A stretch of DNA of 60,551 bases from a virus. Shown here one piece after another: positions 6,686 through 13,349 of the stretch (positions are counted from its first letter, which is position 1; each line of letters opens with the position of its first letter). Under the pieces are notes generated by a model. That model was not told the DNA's origin. It ran no database searches and was given only the letters and a program-made list of their open reading frames with translations. The position numbers and the translations under genes were made by a program. The stretch covers positions 1-60,551 of the IMG/VR virus record IMGVR_UViG_3300036818_000059. One strand, given 5' to 3'.

Positions 6686-7404
6686 GGGTTCGCCTGCTTC
6701 TGTAGGTACCGCTGGAACTGGTACAGGATGTTCGGGTCGGTCTCCGTCGCGATGTCGCGACCCTTCGGCTCCTCAGGCGTGGAGGACCACTGGGTGTACT
6801 CGTCCGCCAGTTCGGCTGGCGTGCCACCGCGGTTGCGCCAGATCACCATGCACTGGCCACGCAAGCCCTTGATGCGCTCCTCGGGCGTCGGCGGCTTCAC
6901 GGGCTCCTCCTCGTCGTGCTGCGAGTTGTCCGCCACCGGCGACGGCGAGTCCTTGCGCCACAGGTCCAGCGCCACACCGAAGCGCATCGCGGCGTTGCGG
7001 ATCGCGTCGCCGATGATCTCCTTGACCGCGTCGCCGCCCCGCTTGCTACCGGCGTGGCCGTATCCCAGGCGCGGCAGTCCGGACACCGTGAGCCGGATCC
7101 ACATCCCGTTGTTTCCGTCCATCGCGGGCAGCCCGGAATCGGTCAGGCCGAGCGGCTCCCAGTTCCACAGCGGGTCGACTTCCAGGAGCCGGTCCGTCAC
7201 GTCGGCGTGGCCAACGAAGTCGACGTGCATGTGCGACGTCGACACGTAGGCCTTGCACAGCGGGCAAACTGCCTTCTTGTGCTTCTCGCACTTCCGCTCC
7301 TTCGAGGAGCAGTCGCCGCACGTGACCTTCGGTAGCTTCCCGACCTTCTCGGGCGGGAACGGCTCACGCAGCGCCTTGAGTCCGTCGAAGTCGACCTCAG
7401 TCAC
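6682..7404 (-). CDS. Probable Erf/Rad52-like single-strand annealing protein
   Basis: 240 aa from GTG 7404 (GGAGG site). The middle has WIRLTVSGLPRLGYGHAG, then KEIIGDAIRNAAMRFGVALD, which matches the conserved block of Erf/Rad52-superfamily recombinases (beta hairpin, then 'KEAIGDALRNAAMRFGVALDLW'). A cysteine-rich insertion (CGDCSSKERKCEKH, CPLC) at residues 30-55 would bind zinc. The C-terminus is a charged helical tail. Neighbours include RusA and DnaC-like genes, consistent with a phage recombination module. Confidence 0.7.
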   Translation of the reverse strand: MTEVDFDGLKALREPFPPEKVGKLPKVTCGDCSSKERKCEKHKKAVCPLCKAYVSTSHMHVDFVGHADVTDRLLEVDPLWNWEPLGLTDSGLPAMDGNNGMWIRLTVSGLPRLGYGHAGSKRGGDAVKEIIGDAIRNAAMRFGVALDLWRKDSPSPVADNSQHDEEEPVKPPTPEERIKGLRGQCMVIWRNRGGTPAELADEYTQWSSTPEEPKGRDIATETDPNILYQFQRYLQKQANP

Positions 7405-7966
7405 CGGACGCCTCCAGTTGTGGCAGCACGGTTCCGTCCAGCGCGACACGGCCGGAGCGCACCAGTTCGTAGACGCTGAGCAAGGCATCCTCGGTCGGCT
7501 TACACGCCACATAGCCCTCTGTCTGGCGGACTTCCACGCCAGGAACGTCGACCTCGCCGCCCGGACCGACCGGCTGGCCGATCCGCACGGCCTCGGTCAT
7601 CAGTTCCTTGCGGGCCTCGGTGGTGAGCCGGGTCGTGCGCTTCAGCAGTCGCGGCGCGTGCTGGAACAGGATGTCGATCACCTCGGCATCGGAGCCGACG
7701 ATCTGGTACGAGGACTCGACTCGCGTCGGATACGTCGTGGACATCCAGTCCGTCAGCGCCTTCTCGTCCGTGATCGCCGCGACCGGCTTCGGGTCGGTCA
7801 TGTAGACCGCGCCCAGCTTCGTGCCGTCCAGCGGCGAGCGGACGATCCTGCGATCACCCTGGCCCAGCTCGGCCAGCGCCTCATCGCGCGCCTGCTCGTA
7901 GCGCTCCTTCGTGTGCGCGGACAGCACCTTGAGGACAGCGACGGTGAGCATCACGTCGGCGTTCAC
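7397..7966 (-). CDS. Hypothetical recombination-cluster protein, 189 aa
   Basis: GTG 7966 overlaps the upstream stop by four bases and the gene overlaps the annealing-protein candidate by eight. It starts MNADVMLTVAVLKVLSAHTK and contains KERYEQARDEALAELG, GTKLGAVYMTDPKP and RLLKRTTRLTTEARKELM. In many actinophages a protein with 'LGAV..TDPKP.A.V.D..A...W' sits beside the annealing protein, but its role is not established. No catalytic motif is evident. Confidence 0.6.
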   Translation of the reverse strand: MNADVMLTVAVLKVLSAHTKERYEQARDEALAELGQGDRRIVRSPLDGTKLGAVYMTDPKPVAAITDEKALTDWMSTTYPTRVESSYQIVGSDAEVIDILFQHAPRLLKRTTRLTTEARKELMTEAVRIGQPVGPGGEVDVPGVEVRQTEGYVACKPTEDALLSVYELVRSGRVALDGTVLPQLEASGD

Positions 7967-8277
7967 GCGGCATCACCGCCGTGCTTGGCGACCCACGCGG
8001 CCAACAGTTCAGGACGGCGTTCACGCAGCGCGGGCAACTCCCGTTCCCGTACGCGCGCCGGGTGAGTGGCCAGTGCGTGAGCAGCGGCCAGAGGCGCCGG
8101 CTTGGCGTCCGCCAGTAGGTCGCAGATCGCGAGCGCGAGATCGGCCGCCTGGTCGGAGGTCAGTGCGTGGAACCAGACGCGGCCCGGCTGCTCCTCGTCC
8201 TCGAAGAACAGCCTGAACTCACCGCCCAGCTTGTCCACGCGGACATCGCCCACCTCGAAGGTGCGCTGCCCGGTCAC
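7963..8277 (-). CDS. Hypothetical protein, 104 aa
   Basis: GTG 8277 and the stop form 4-nt overlaps with both neighbours. N-terminal half is beta-rich (TFEVGDVRVDKLGGEFRLFF) and the second half helical (TSDQAADLALAICDLLADAK, RERRPELLAAWVAKHGG). Could be a small single-strand or protein-interaction module of the recombination operon. No family recognised. Confidence 0.5.
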   Translation of the reverse strand: MTGQRTFEVGDVRVDKLGGEFRLFFEDEEQPGRVWFHALTSDQAADLALAICDLLADAKPAPLAAAHALATHPARVRERELPALRERRPELLAAWVAKHGGDAA

Positions 8278-8450
8278 GAGAAGTCCCGATCGGAACCCTT
8301 GGCCTCGCGGCGGTACATCACGATGGAGACCGTGGTGGACGCCACGAAGACGACCGCGCAGCCGACGGTCAGCCACAGGAGGACCGGGCCGTGGGTGAAC
8401 GGCTCCGTGGCCAACTGTCCGAGCCGGTCGAACAGGTTGTACTGCTTCAC
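8274..8450 (-). CDS. Single-pass membrane protein, 58 aa
   Basis: GTG 8450 overlaps the LuxR-type gene stop by four bases. Residues 21-46 (GPVLLWLTVGCAVVFVAS followed by TTVSIVM) form one transmembrane helix, followed by a positively charged tail YRREAKGSDRD, so the C-terminus is likely cytoplasmic. It is one of two tiny membrane proteins interleaved with two regulators. Confidence 0.6.
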   Translation of the reverse strand: MKQYNLFDRLGQLATEPFTHGPVLLWLTVGCAVVFVASTTVSIVMYRREAKGSDRDFS

Positions 8451-8662
8451 GACTTTCCCCTCAAGATTCCACGGTGGAACGCGATAGCCACTAGGTGAGC
8501 GTTGTTCTTGGCGCCCATCTGGATGCGCAGCGACGACAGGTGGTTCTTCGCCGTCTTGGCGCTGACGTGCAGCAGATGGGCGATGGCGTCGTAGGTCATC
8601 CCGGCGGCCACGAACTTGACGAGGTGCATGTCCAGCTCGGACAGCTCGGTTGGGGCCGTCAC
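8447..8662 (-). CDS. Stand-alone LuxR-type helix-turn-helix protein, 71 aa
   Basis: GTG 8662 overlaps the previous stop by four bases. The whole protein is a LuxR C-terminal DNA-binding domain: LSELDMHLVKFVAAGMTYDA, IAHLLHVSAKTAKNHLSSL, then RIQMGAKNNAHLVAIAF. There is no sensor or dimerisation domain. It probably regulates phage promoters or interferes with host regulators; neither can be read from sequence. It pairs with the longer LuxR-like gene 120 bases upstream. Confidence 0.8.
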   Translation of the reverse strand: MTAPTELSELDMHLVKFVAAGMTYDAIAHLLHVSAKTAKNHLSSLRIQMGAKNNAHLVAIAFHRGILRGKS

Positions 8663-8781
8663 CGGAACCACCGCCTGTTCCGCCACACGCGCTGCGAGAT
8701 GAGCTGGCCGACGATCGCCAGTAGCGCACCGGCTCCGAGGCCGCCGACGATGGCAAGTGCGTACTGCTGGGAGATCGTCAC
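8659..8781 (-). CDS. Tiny membrane protein, 40 aa
   Basis: GTG 8781 overlaps the upstream LuxR-like stop and its own stop overlaps the next start, each by four bases. Residues 8-28 (ALAIVGGLGAGALLAIVGQL) form one transmembrane helix, followed by a strongly basic end SQRVWRNRRWFR. The position between two regulators is conserved by the coupled overlaps. Function unknown. Confidence 0.55.
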   Translation of the reverse strand: MTISQQYALAIVGGLGAGALLAIVGQLISQRVWRNRRWFR

Positions 8782-9158
8782 GACCCACCGCCCAGCAGTC
8801 CGCTCTGGTAGCCCAGGGCCACGGCGTGCGCACGGTCGCGGGCACCCAGGTTCTTGAACAGCGCGCGTGCGTGTGCCTTGACCGTGTCCTCGGCGAGGCC
8901 ACCCATCAGTGCGCCGATCTCCTTGTTGCTGCGGCCCTGCGCCATCAGCGCCAGCACCTGCATCTCGCGCCTGGTCAGCGCTCCGTTGCGCTTGTTCTTC
9001 GTGACCTCGGGCGAGGTGACGTGGAAGCGGCGCATCTGCTGCGGCGCCACAGCGACAGCCGATAGGCGCAGGCCGTGGTCCTCGATGGCCGAGCGCACGA
9101 TCCGCCACAGCTCGCCGGGCACCGTCAGTGCCGTGGAAGTTTCAACGTTGGCGGTCAT
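8778..9158 (-). CDS. LuxR-type regulator with short N-terminal domain, 126 aa
   Basis: ATG 9158 overlaps the upstream stop by four bases. Residues 58-126 form a LuxR helix-turn-helix: LTRREMQVLALMAQGRSNKE, IGALMGGLAEDTVKAHARAL and FKNLGARDRAHAVALGY. Residues 1-55 (TVPGELWRIVRSAIEDHGLR) are a short helical region, too small for a receiver domain. Together with the 71-aa LuxR-like protein it may form a heterodimeric early regulator; that is inference. Confidence 0.8.
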   Translation of the reverse strand: MTANVETSTALTVPGELWRIVRSAIEDHGLRLSAVAVAPQQMRRFHVTSPEVTKNKRNGALTRREMQVLALMAQGRSNKEIGALMGGLAEDTVKAHARALFKNLGARDRAHAVALGYQSGLLGGGS

Positions 9159-9292
9159 GATCTGCCCCGCTTCCCGGCTTCGATCACGGCCATGGCCTCG
9201 CCGGTGGAGATGCCAGGTTCGATTGGCGTAGCGCGCACGTCGTGCGCCCACACGATCAGCAGGCCAAGCAGGTCCAGGTCGACGGACGTCAT
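9155..9292 (-). CDS. Hypothetical 45-aa protein
   Basis: ATG 9292 overlaps the upstream stop and the gene's stop overlaps the regulator start, both by four bases. The peptide MTSVDLDLLGLLIVWAHDVR continues ATPIEPGISTGEAMAVIEAG and ends KRGRS. It looks like two short helices. No family recognised; the overlaps are the main support. Confidence 0.5.
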   Translation of the reverse strand: MTSVDLDLLGLLIVWAHDVRATPIEPGISTGEAMAVIEAGKRGRS

Positions 9293-9573
9293 AGCGCACC
9301 GCCGTTCCACGGGCCGCACAGCAGACCGAAAGCGGCGTCCGTCGACAGTCCGGCGCGCATCGTCGCCAGTTCGTCGGCGTACAGGTCATCGGCGCCGAAC
9401 TCCTCGCGCTCGTAGCGCGGGATGCCGATCAGGTGGTCCGGGTGCACTGGGGGCAGCAGGCCGAACCAGCGCAGCAGCGAGGCCACCAGCGCGGCCAGTT
9501 CCGTCCAGGACCACAGGGCCAGGTCAACGGGACTGGCCTGCCGGACCGGGTTGGGGACCAACAACGTGCTCAT
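9289..9573 (-). CDS. Hypothetical protein, 94 aa
   Basis: ATG 9573 with 4-nt overlaps on both sides. It has an apolar helix ALWSWTELAALVASLLRWF near residues 20-38, a proline turn, and a polar C-terminus (EEFGADDLYADELATMRAG). It could be peripherally membrane-associated. Unknown function. Confidence 0.5.
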   Translation of the reverse strand: MSTLLVPNPVRQASPVDLALWSWTELAALVASLLRWFGLLPPVHPDHLIGIPRYEREEFGADDLYADELATMRAGLSTDAAFGLLCGPWNGGAL

Positions 9574-9830
9574 GCCGGCACCCCCGTGGGTTCCTCGGCC
9601 CGCGCCAAGCTCTTACGTGCCGACTCCCGGTACTGCGCGGCGATCTGCGCATCCCTCGGCCGAGCTTCCGGGAGGTGGGCGCGGATGCCGTACAGGCGTC
9701 CCAGGCGGACGTCGTGCGTGGCAGCGGTGAGCCAGAAGCCCGGCCACGACGCCGGAGTCTGGGTGAGGTCACCCCAGAAGGCGTCATGCTCCGCCGCGAT
9801 CCGCTGGTCGATCAGAGCGAGGAAGGTCAT
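9570..9830 (-). CDS. Hypothetical protein, 86 aa
   Basis: ATG 9830 overlaps the previous stop by four bases. The sequence MTFLALIDQRIAAEHDAFWG, then WLTAATHDVRLGRLYGIRAH, and an arginine-rich tail. Helical, soluble, no cysteines. Part of the coupled chain of small early genes. Unknown function. Confidence 0.5.
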   Translation of the reverse strand: MTFLALIDQRIAAEHDAFWGDLTQTPASWPGFWLTAATHDVRLGRLYGIRAHLPEARPRDAQIAAQYRESARKSLARAEEPTGVPA

Positions 9831-10036
9831 CGCACGCCGCCCAAGTAGTGCTCGCCCAACCTGATGTCGAGCAGGGCCTGCGTGAAGGCCGACAGAGCCG
9901 GCAGGACCATGTCCTTGCGGTGGCGGTCGATCACACCGTTGACGAGCGACGCGGCTGCCGCGAGGTCGTCATGGTCCTTTCCGGCGAACGTCTGGACCGT
10001 GGGTCTGTCTGGTATGGGATCATTGATGATGGACAC
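9827..10036 (-). CDS. Hypothetical protein, 69 aa
   Basis: GTG 10036 has the ribosome site AGAAGG five bases upstream, embedded in a small inverted repeat (GAGAG..CTCTC) that may mask it. The protein VSIINDPIPDRPTVQTF continues AGKDHDDLAAAASLVNGVID and DMVLPALSAFTQALLDIRLG. Helical; unknown function. A 70-base gap to the antirepressor gene upstream may separate expression levels. Confidence 0.5.
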   Translation of the reverse strand: MSIINDPIPDRPTVQTFAGKDHDDLAAAASLVNGVIDRHRKDMVLPALSAFTQALLDIRLGEHYLGGVR

Positions 10037-10106
10037 GAGAGCCTTCTCTCTTGTGGCCGAGCGGGTCGTCCGTTCGCGCGGGCGGCCCGCGTCCTGTTGG
10101 TGTGGA

Positions 10107-10865
10107 TCAGGTGACGGGCGCTATCGAGCGCCAGACGGTGTCGAACAGTGGCCGATGCCGCTCTGTGTAGACAGCGACGGGACGCATCGCGCCGTCCACG
10201 AATCGGTCCTGCACGGTGGGTACGCGGTCGTAGCGGTCCACGTACTCCGCCTTCACGCGCTTGCCGAACGACCCGGCCAGCGACCGCAGCGCCTTTCCGG
10301 TTATGCCCTTCGTCTCCAGGTACTCGGAGACGGTCAGCGGCCGGGTCATCGGATCGATCTCGGGTTCCTCGCCGAGCGCACGGGCGGCGAGGTGGCGACC
10401 CTTCGCGTCCAGCCAGCCCTTGTCGACCACACCCTTGAGCGCGGACAGCACCTTGGCTTGCTGCTCCAGTTGGCGGCCGAGCGCGACGAGCTGGTCCTCG
10501 GTGGCGCGCGGATTGATCGCTCCGCCCTGCGTCCAGTACGCCTCGATCGCGTCGGCGACCTCAGACTGGTAGGCGATCAGCTTCGGCCGCACGTGCTCCG
10601 CGACCCGGTTCTCGTCGATGGTCGCCAGCAGCATCAGGAAGGTGCGCACGTCGACAGTCGTCACGTTCCGCACTCGACCGTCACTCTGACGTACGGGCGT
10701 CAGACCCGTGCGCGCCCACGACTTGCCGCTGAGCTTGCGGCGCTGCGTCTCGACTTCTACGCCGAGCGCGTCGAGCGCCTCCTTGAGGACGATGTGCGGC
10801 TTGCCATCGACGTCGACCAGAAGCAGCTCGTCGTCGTGGAACTTGAACGGGATGAGCTCGCTCAT
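10107..10865 (-). CDS. Antirepressor (P22_AR_N/BRO-like)
   Basis: 252 aa. The N-terminal domain (residues 1-110) has PFKFHDDELLLVDVDGKPHI, VLKEALDALGVEVETQRRKL and TTVDVRTFLMLLATIDENRV, the pattern of the P22 antirepressor N-terminal fold, with VRPKLIAYQSEVADAIEAYW at its end. The C-terminal domain (SEYLETKGITGKALRSLAGS) resembles a KilA/phage-regulatory DNA-binding region. Such proteins relieve repression during induction. It lies four genes after the Cro-like protein, so it is an early product. Confidence 0.75.
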   Translation of the reverse strand: MSELIPFKFHDDELLLVDVDGKPHIVLKEALDALGVEVETQRRKLSGKSWARTGLTPVRQSDGRVRNVTTVDVRTFLMLLATIDENRVAEHVRPKLIAYQSEVADAIEAYWTQGGAINPRATEDQLVALGRQLEQQAKVLSALKGVVDKGWLDAKGRHLAARALGEEPEIDPMTRPLTVSEYLETKGITGKALRSLAGSFGKRVKAEYVDRYDRVPTVQDRFVDGAMRPVAVYTERHRPLFDTVWRSIAPVT

Positions 10866-11023
10866 GCCGCCTCACTCCCCCGCTGCGCGGTGGGCGCGGT
10901 GGGCGCGGGCCAGATCTGGTCCCGCTCGTCGGCGGTGAGCGGCTGCGCTGTGGTGACGACGCGGGCGATGAACGCGTCGAGCGACTCGCCGGGCTCGGCT
11001 CTGATCACGGTGGGCTCGGTCAT
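10862..11023 (-). CDS. Hypothetical protein, 53 aa
   Basis: ATG 11023 overlaps the upstream stop and its own stop overlaps the antirepressor start, each by four bases. The peptide MTEPTVIRAEPGESLDAFIA continues RVVTTAQPLTADERDQIWPA and ends with a Pro/Thr-rich tail. Acidic and helical in the middle. Unknown. Confidence 0.5.
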   Translation of the reverse strand: MTEPTVIRAEPGESLDAFIARVVTTAQPLTADERDQIWPAPTAPTAQRGSEAA

Positions 11024-11292
11024 GCCGCACCCACGAATCGGGCGTAGACGTCAACGTCACGTTGTTCGATCTCGAAGGCGCCGGGCTCCAGGTAGAAGTG
11101 CCGCGGCTTCCCCCATCCTCGTGACGCTCCCCATCGAAGCTCGCAGGCCATGGTTCCTGCTGATCCCACCGAACCTCGGCGACCGACGAGCGCCCACTCG
11201 TGTGGCTGGGCGCGCAGTTCGCGGTCGACTTCAGCCCAGTTGATGCGCTTGTTCGTCGCTCGCGGCGCAGGCCTCTTCCAGGTGATGGTCAT
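11020..11292 (-). CDS. Hypothetical protein, 90 aa
   Basis: ATG 11292 with 4-nt overlaps on both sides. It starts MTITWKRPAPRATNKRINWA and carries EVDRELRAQPHEWALVGRRG and GAFEIEQRDVDVYARFV. The 'W..l...P.eWa.v' pattern with a C-terminal 'EVYARF' occurs in many small actinophage proteins near the immunity region; role unknown. Confidence 0.6.
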   Translation of the reverse strand: MTITWKRPAPRATNKRINWAEVDRELRAQPHEWALVGRRGSVGSAGTMACELRWGASRGWGKPRHFYLEPGAFEIEQRDVDVYARFVGAA

Positions 11293-11564
11293 GCCGCGCT
11301 CCCGGACTGATCGCGCCGACGAGCAGCGGTCTGCACTCGGCGCAGCCTTAGCTGTGCGAAGTACGCCAGCCGAAGGTTCTCGGCGCGCCGGGCACGCTCC
11401 GGCAGGGGCAGCACGCAGTCCGGGTCTGCCTCGCGCTCGAACTTCGAGGCGAACGCGGCCCGCGCCTTCTCCGTGGCAGCGCTTCGGTCCGGCTCCTTGG
11501 CCCACCGGCGGTTGGCGCCGATCTGACCGCCGAGAGACTTCGCGGCCCGCTCTGCGGGGGTCAT
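11289..11564 (-). CDS. Hypothetical basic protein, 91 aa
   Basis: ATG 11564 overlaps the Cro-like gene stop by four bases. It starts MTPAERAAKSLGGQIGANRR and continues WAKEPDRSAATEKARAAFAS, ending RRRDQSGSAA. The 'R..A...G..gg..rWA...DR.aaTa.AR.A' pattern recurs in actinobacterial mobile elements. Highly charged, probably nucleic-acid binding; not proven. Confidence 0.6.
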   Translation of the reverse strand: MTPAERAAKSLGGQIGANRRWAKEPDRSAATEKARAAFASKFEREADPDCVLPLPERARRAENLRLAYFAQLRLRRVQTAARRRDQSGSAA

Positions 11565-11887
11565 GCCGCGCTCGCCTGGTCACGCGCGCGCTTGGGGCCC
11601 TTGTTCTCGCGCTCCTTCTCCTGGCGGCGAGGCGGCCCCTTCGGTCCTTCCGGCTGCGCTGGCGGCTCGTCCGGCACGCCGTCGTTGCCGTCGGCGGTGA
11701 TCTCCTGGACGGACAGGTGCAGCGCGCGGGCGATGCGGTGGACACGGCCGAGACGGATCTGGTCGTAGCCGCTGACCGCGTTGCGGAGCGTGCCCTTGGT
11801 CATCCCGACGACGCCGGCGAGCTCCTCCAGCGAGACGTCCAGGACGGCCATCCGCGCCCGGACTCGGTCACTTCGCAACTTCGGCAT
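11561..11887 (-). CDS. Cro-like helix-turn-helix regulator
   Basis: First gene of the leftward early operon, 108 aa. Residues 6-62 form an XRE-type helix-turn-helix: VRARMAVLDVSLEELAGVVG, MTKGTLRNAVSGYDQIRLG, RVHRIARALHLSVQEI. A Pro/Glu/Lys-rich tail follows. The divergent repressor gene and shared operators at 11904-12103 make a Cro role likely; an excisionase role cannot be excluded. The start lies only about 15 bases from the proposed -10, so the mRNA may be nearly leaderless. Confidence 0.75.
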   Translation of the reverse strand: MPKLRSDRVRARMAVLDVSLEELAGVVGMTKGTLRNAVSGYDQIRLGRVHRIARALHLSVQEITADGNDGVPDEPPAQPEGPKGPPRRQEKERENKGPKRARDQASAA

Positions 11888-12089
11888 AGATCACAGTCTG
11901 CTCGACTCTGCGTGATTGGTCAAGCAGAGTCGCGCAGCAAAGTTGGCGTATCCCCTTTACGGGCGATAGGACTCTGCGTTAGTCTGCGTGACTATGAGGA
12001 CCGTTTCGGGGCGGTATCGAGGCAGGCGACGTCACCGTGTGGGTGCACGGGAGTTGGCAGTCTGCGTAACTCTGCGGCATGATAGGTGC
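11888..12089. promoter_or_regulatory. Immunity switch: divergent promoters and TCTGCGT operators
   Basis: Repeated (A/G)(A/G)(C)TCTGCGT elements occur at 11904-11913, 11970-11979, 11981-11990, 12059-12068, 12068-12075 and, inverted, at 11924-11931 and 12096-12103. GACTCTGC (11904-11911) and GCAGAGTC (11924-11931) form a perfect inverted repeat. A rightward promoter fits TTGGCA (12054-12059), 18-bp spacer, CATGAT (12078-12083), placing the start at or near the repressor GTG. A leftward TTGACC (minus strand, about 11917-11922) could drive the Cro-like gene. Confidence 0.65.
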
Positions 12090-12509
12090 GTGAGCACGCA
12101 GAGAAAGCAGCTCAGCACGCTCGGCTACTCACAGGAAGCACGCGACCGGCTCGCGGATGCAGTGAACAAGGCGCGCCTGGCCGCTGGCTACCGCTGGCGC
12201 ACGAATCTGGCCAAGGCGGCCGGGGTGAGCGTCCGGAGTGTGACCGCACTGGAGCGTGCCGAGCCAGGAGTAGGGCAGGCGAACCTGTACGCGATCGCGC
12301 GAGTGTTGCCCGGCTGGACCGAGGACACCATGAAGCTTGTCCTCGACGGCGGCGACCCGCCCGCGATCGATTCCGGAGGTCGGGTGGAGATACTGCTGCT
12401 CGACGACAGCGAGAGGCAGCTCTGGGCACTCGACATGCCCGACGACGTCAAATGGGGCTGGATCTACCAGTATCGGGCATTACGGTCGCAATCCCAAACC
12501 GGCCAATAG
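12090..12509 (+). CDS. Immunity repressor (XRE-type)
   Basis: 139 aa from GTG 12090. Residues 15-75 hold a helix-turn-helix: ARDRLADAVNKARLAAGYRW, RTNLAKAAGVSVRSVTALER, then GQANLYAIARVLPGWTEDT. The C-terminal part (VEILLLDDSERQLWALDMPD) is short and has no Ser-Lys LexA protease signature, so RecA-driven self-cleavage is unlikely; the antirepressor may do the switching. No Shine-Dalgarno precedes the GTG, and the proposed promoter would give a leaderless message. Two operator sites lie between its -35 and -10, implying autoregulation. Confidence 0.75.
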   Translation: MSTQRKQLSTLGYSQEARDRLADAVNKARLAAGYRWRTNLAKAAGVSVRSVTALERAEPGVGQANLYAIARVLPGWTEDTMKLVLDGGDPPAIDSGGRVEILLLDDSERQLWALDMPDDVKWGWIYQYRALRSQSQTGQ

Positions 12510-12573
12510 GCCGAACGGGTCAACTGCATCCAGTCTACTTTCGCGTAAACCAGTTGCGGAGTAGTCAGGATCA

Positions 12574-13302
12574 ATGCCCACGACAACCCTGATTGTCCTG
12601 GTAGCAGTGCTGCTAACCGGAGCACTGGTGCCCGGATTAATCGCGATCAGAATGGCGAGGCGGCTCCGGCACCGACTTGATCAGAACGATCAGGCGATGG
12701 CGATACTGAACTCGGTCCAACGTCCACCGCCGGATGGCGGCAGCCGCCGCCGCCTGCGGATCGCGGCGCTCTGGATGCCGTTCGTTGCCGGCCTCGGCTG
12801 GCTGGCCACGAAGGTTCGCCGCCATCCCGGTGTCGGCGCTGCGGTCGCACTTACCGCTGCCACGGCAACCATCGCCACGCTGGTCATCACCACGCCGAGC
12901 AGTCCGACCGACGACCTCGGGCTGCCGCCCACGCCGCCGCACCCGCGCGTCAGACGCACGCCCGGCGCGACGACACCCGATCGGCCACCGACTGGCACGA
13001 CCGGACTGAGTTCCACCAGTGCGGCCACCTCCATGCCCAGCCTGCCGCCGGCGCCGACGCCGGTGACCATGACCGGGCGACCATCGAGCAGACCACCGGT
13101 GCCGTCACCGCCGCTGCCCACGACGAGCACCACGACCACGACCGGCAGCACCCGACCGCCAGTCCCGACAACCACCGCAGGCATGACGACCATGACGACG
13201 CCACCGACGCAGCCGCCAGCGCCGCTGCTGTGCCTGGACCTGGACGTCCCGCTCGTCGCGATCCTTGACCTCGACGTCGGCGACTGTCCCATCCAGGACT
13301 GA
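12574..13302 (+). CDS. Pro/Thr-rich two-helix membrane protein, 242 aa
   Basis: Two hydrophobic segments are visible: residues 3-26 (TTTLIVLVAVLLTGALVPGL) and about 86-107 (GVGAAVALTAATATIATLVI). Between them is a basic cytoplasmic-looking loop. The rest is a long Pro/Thr/Ser-rich extracellular stalk, ending in a short Cys-bounded segment (CLDLDVPLVAILDLDVGDC). Its place directly after the repressor, on the same strand, suggests expression in lysogens, so it could alter the host surface or exclude other phages. That role is inference. Confidence 0.6.
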   Translation: MPTTTLIVLVAVLLTGALVPGLIAIRMARRLRHRLDQNDQAMAILNSVQRPPPDGGSRRRLRIAALWMPFVAGLGWLATKVRRHPGVGAAVALTAATATIATLVITTPSSPTDDLGLPPTPPHPRVRRTPGATTPDRPPTGTTGLSSTSAATSMPSLPPAPTPVTMTGRPSSRPPVPSPPLPTTSTTTTTGSTRPPVPTTTAGMTTMTTPPTQPPAPLLCLDLDVPLVAILDLDVGDCPIQD

Positions 13303-13349
13303 CCAGGTTGCCCCGCCGGTCTCCTCCGACTCCGCCGGCACGGGCAGCG

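Noticed and set aside
9864-11243. Long rightward open frame (459 codons)
   Set aside because: It is antisense to the antirepressor and its coupled neighbours, has Arg/Pro-rich composition and no ribosome site; typical mirror frame in high-GC DNA.
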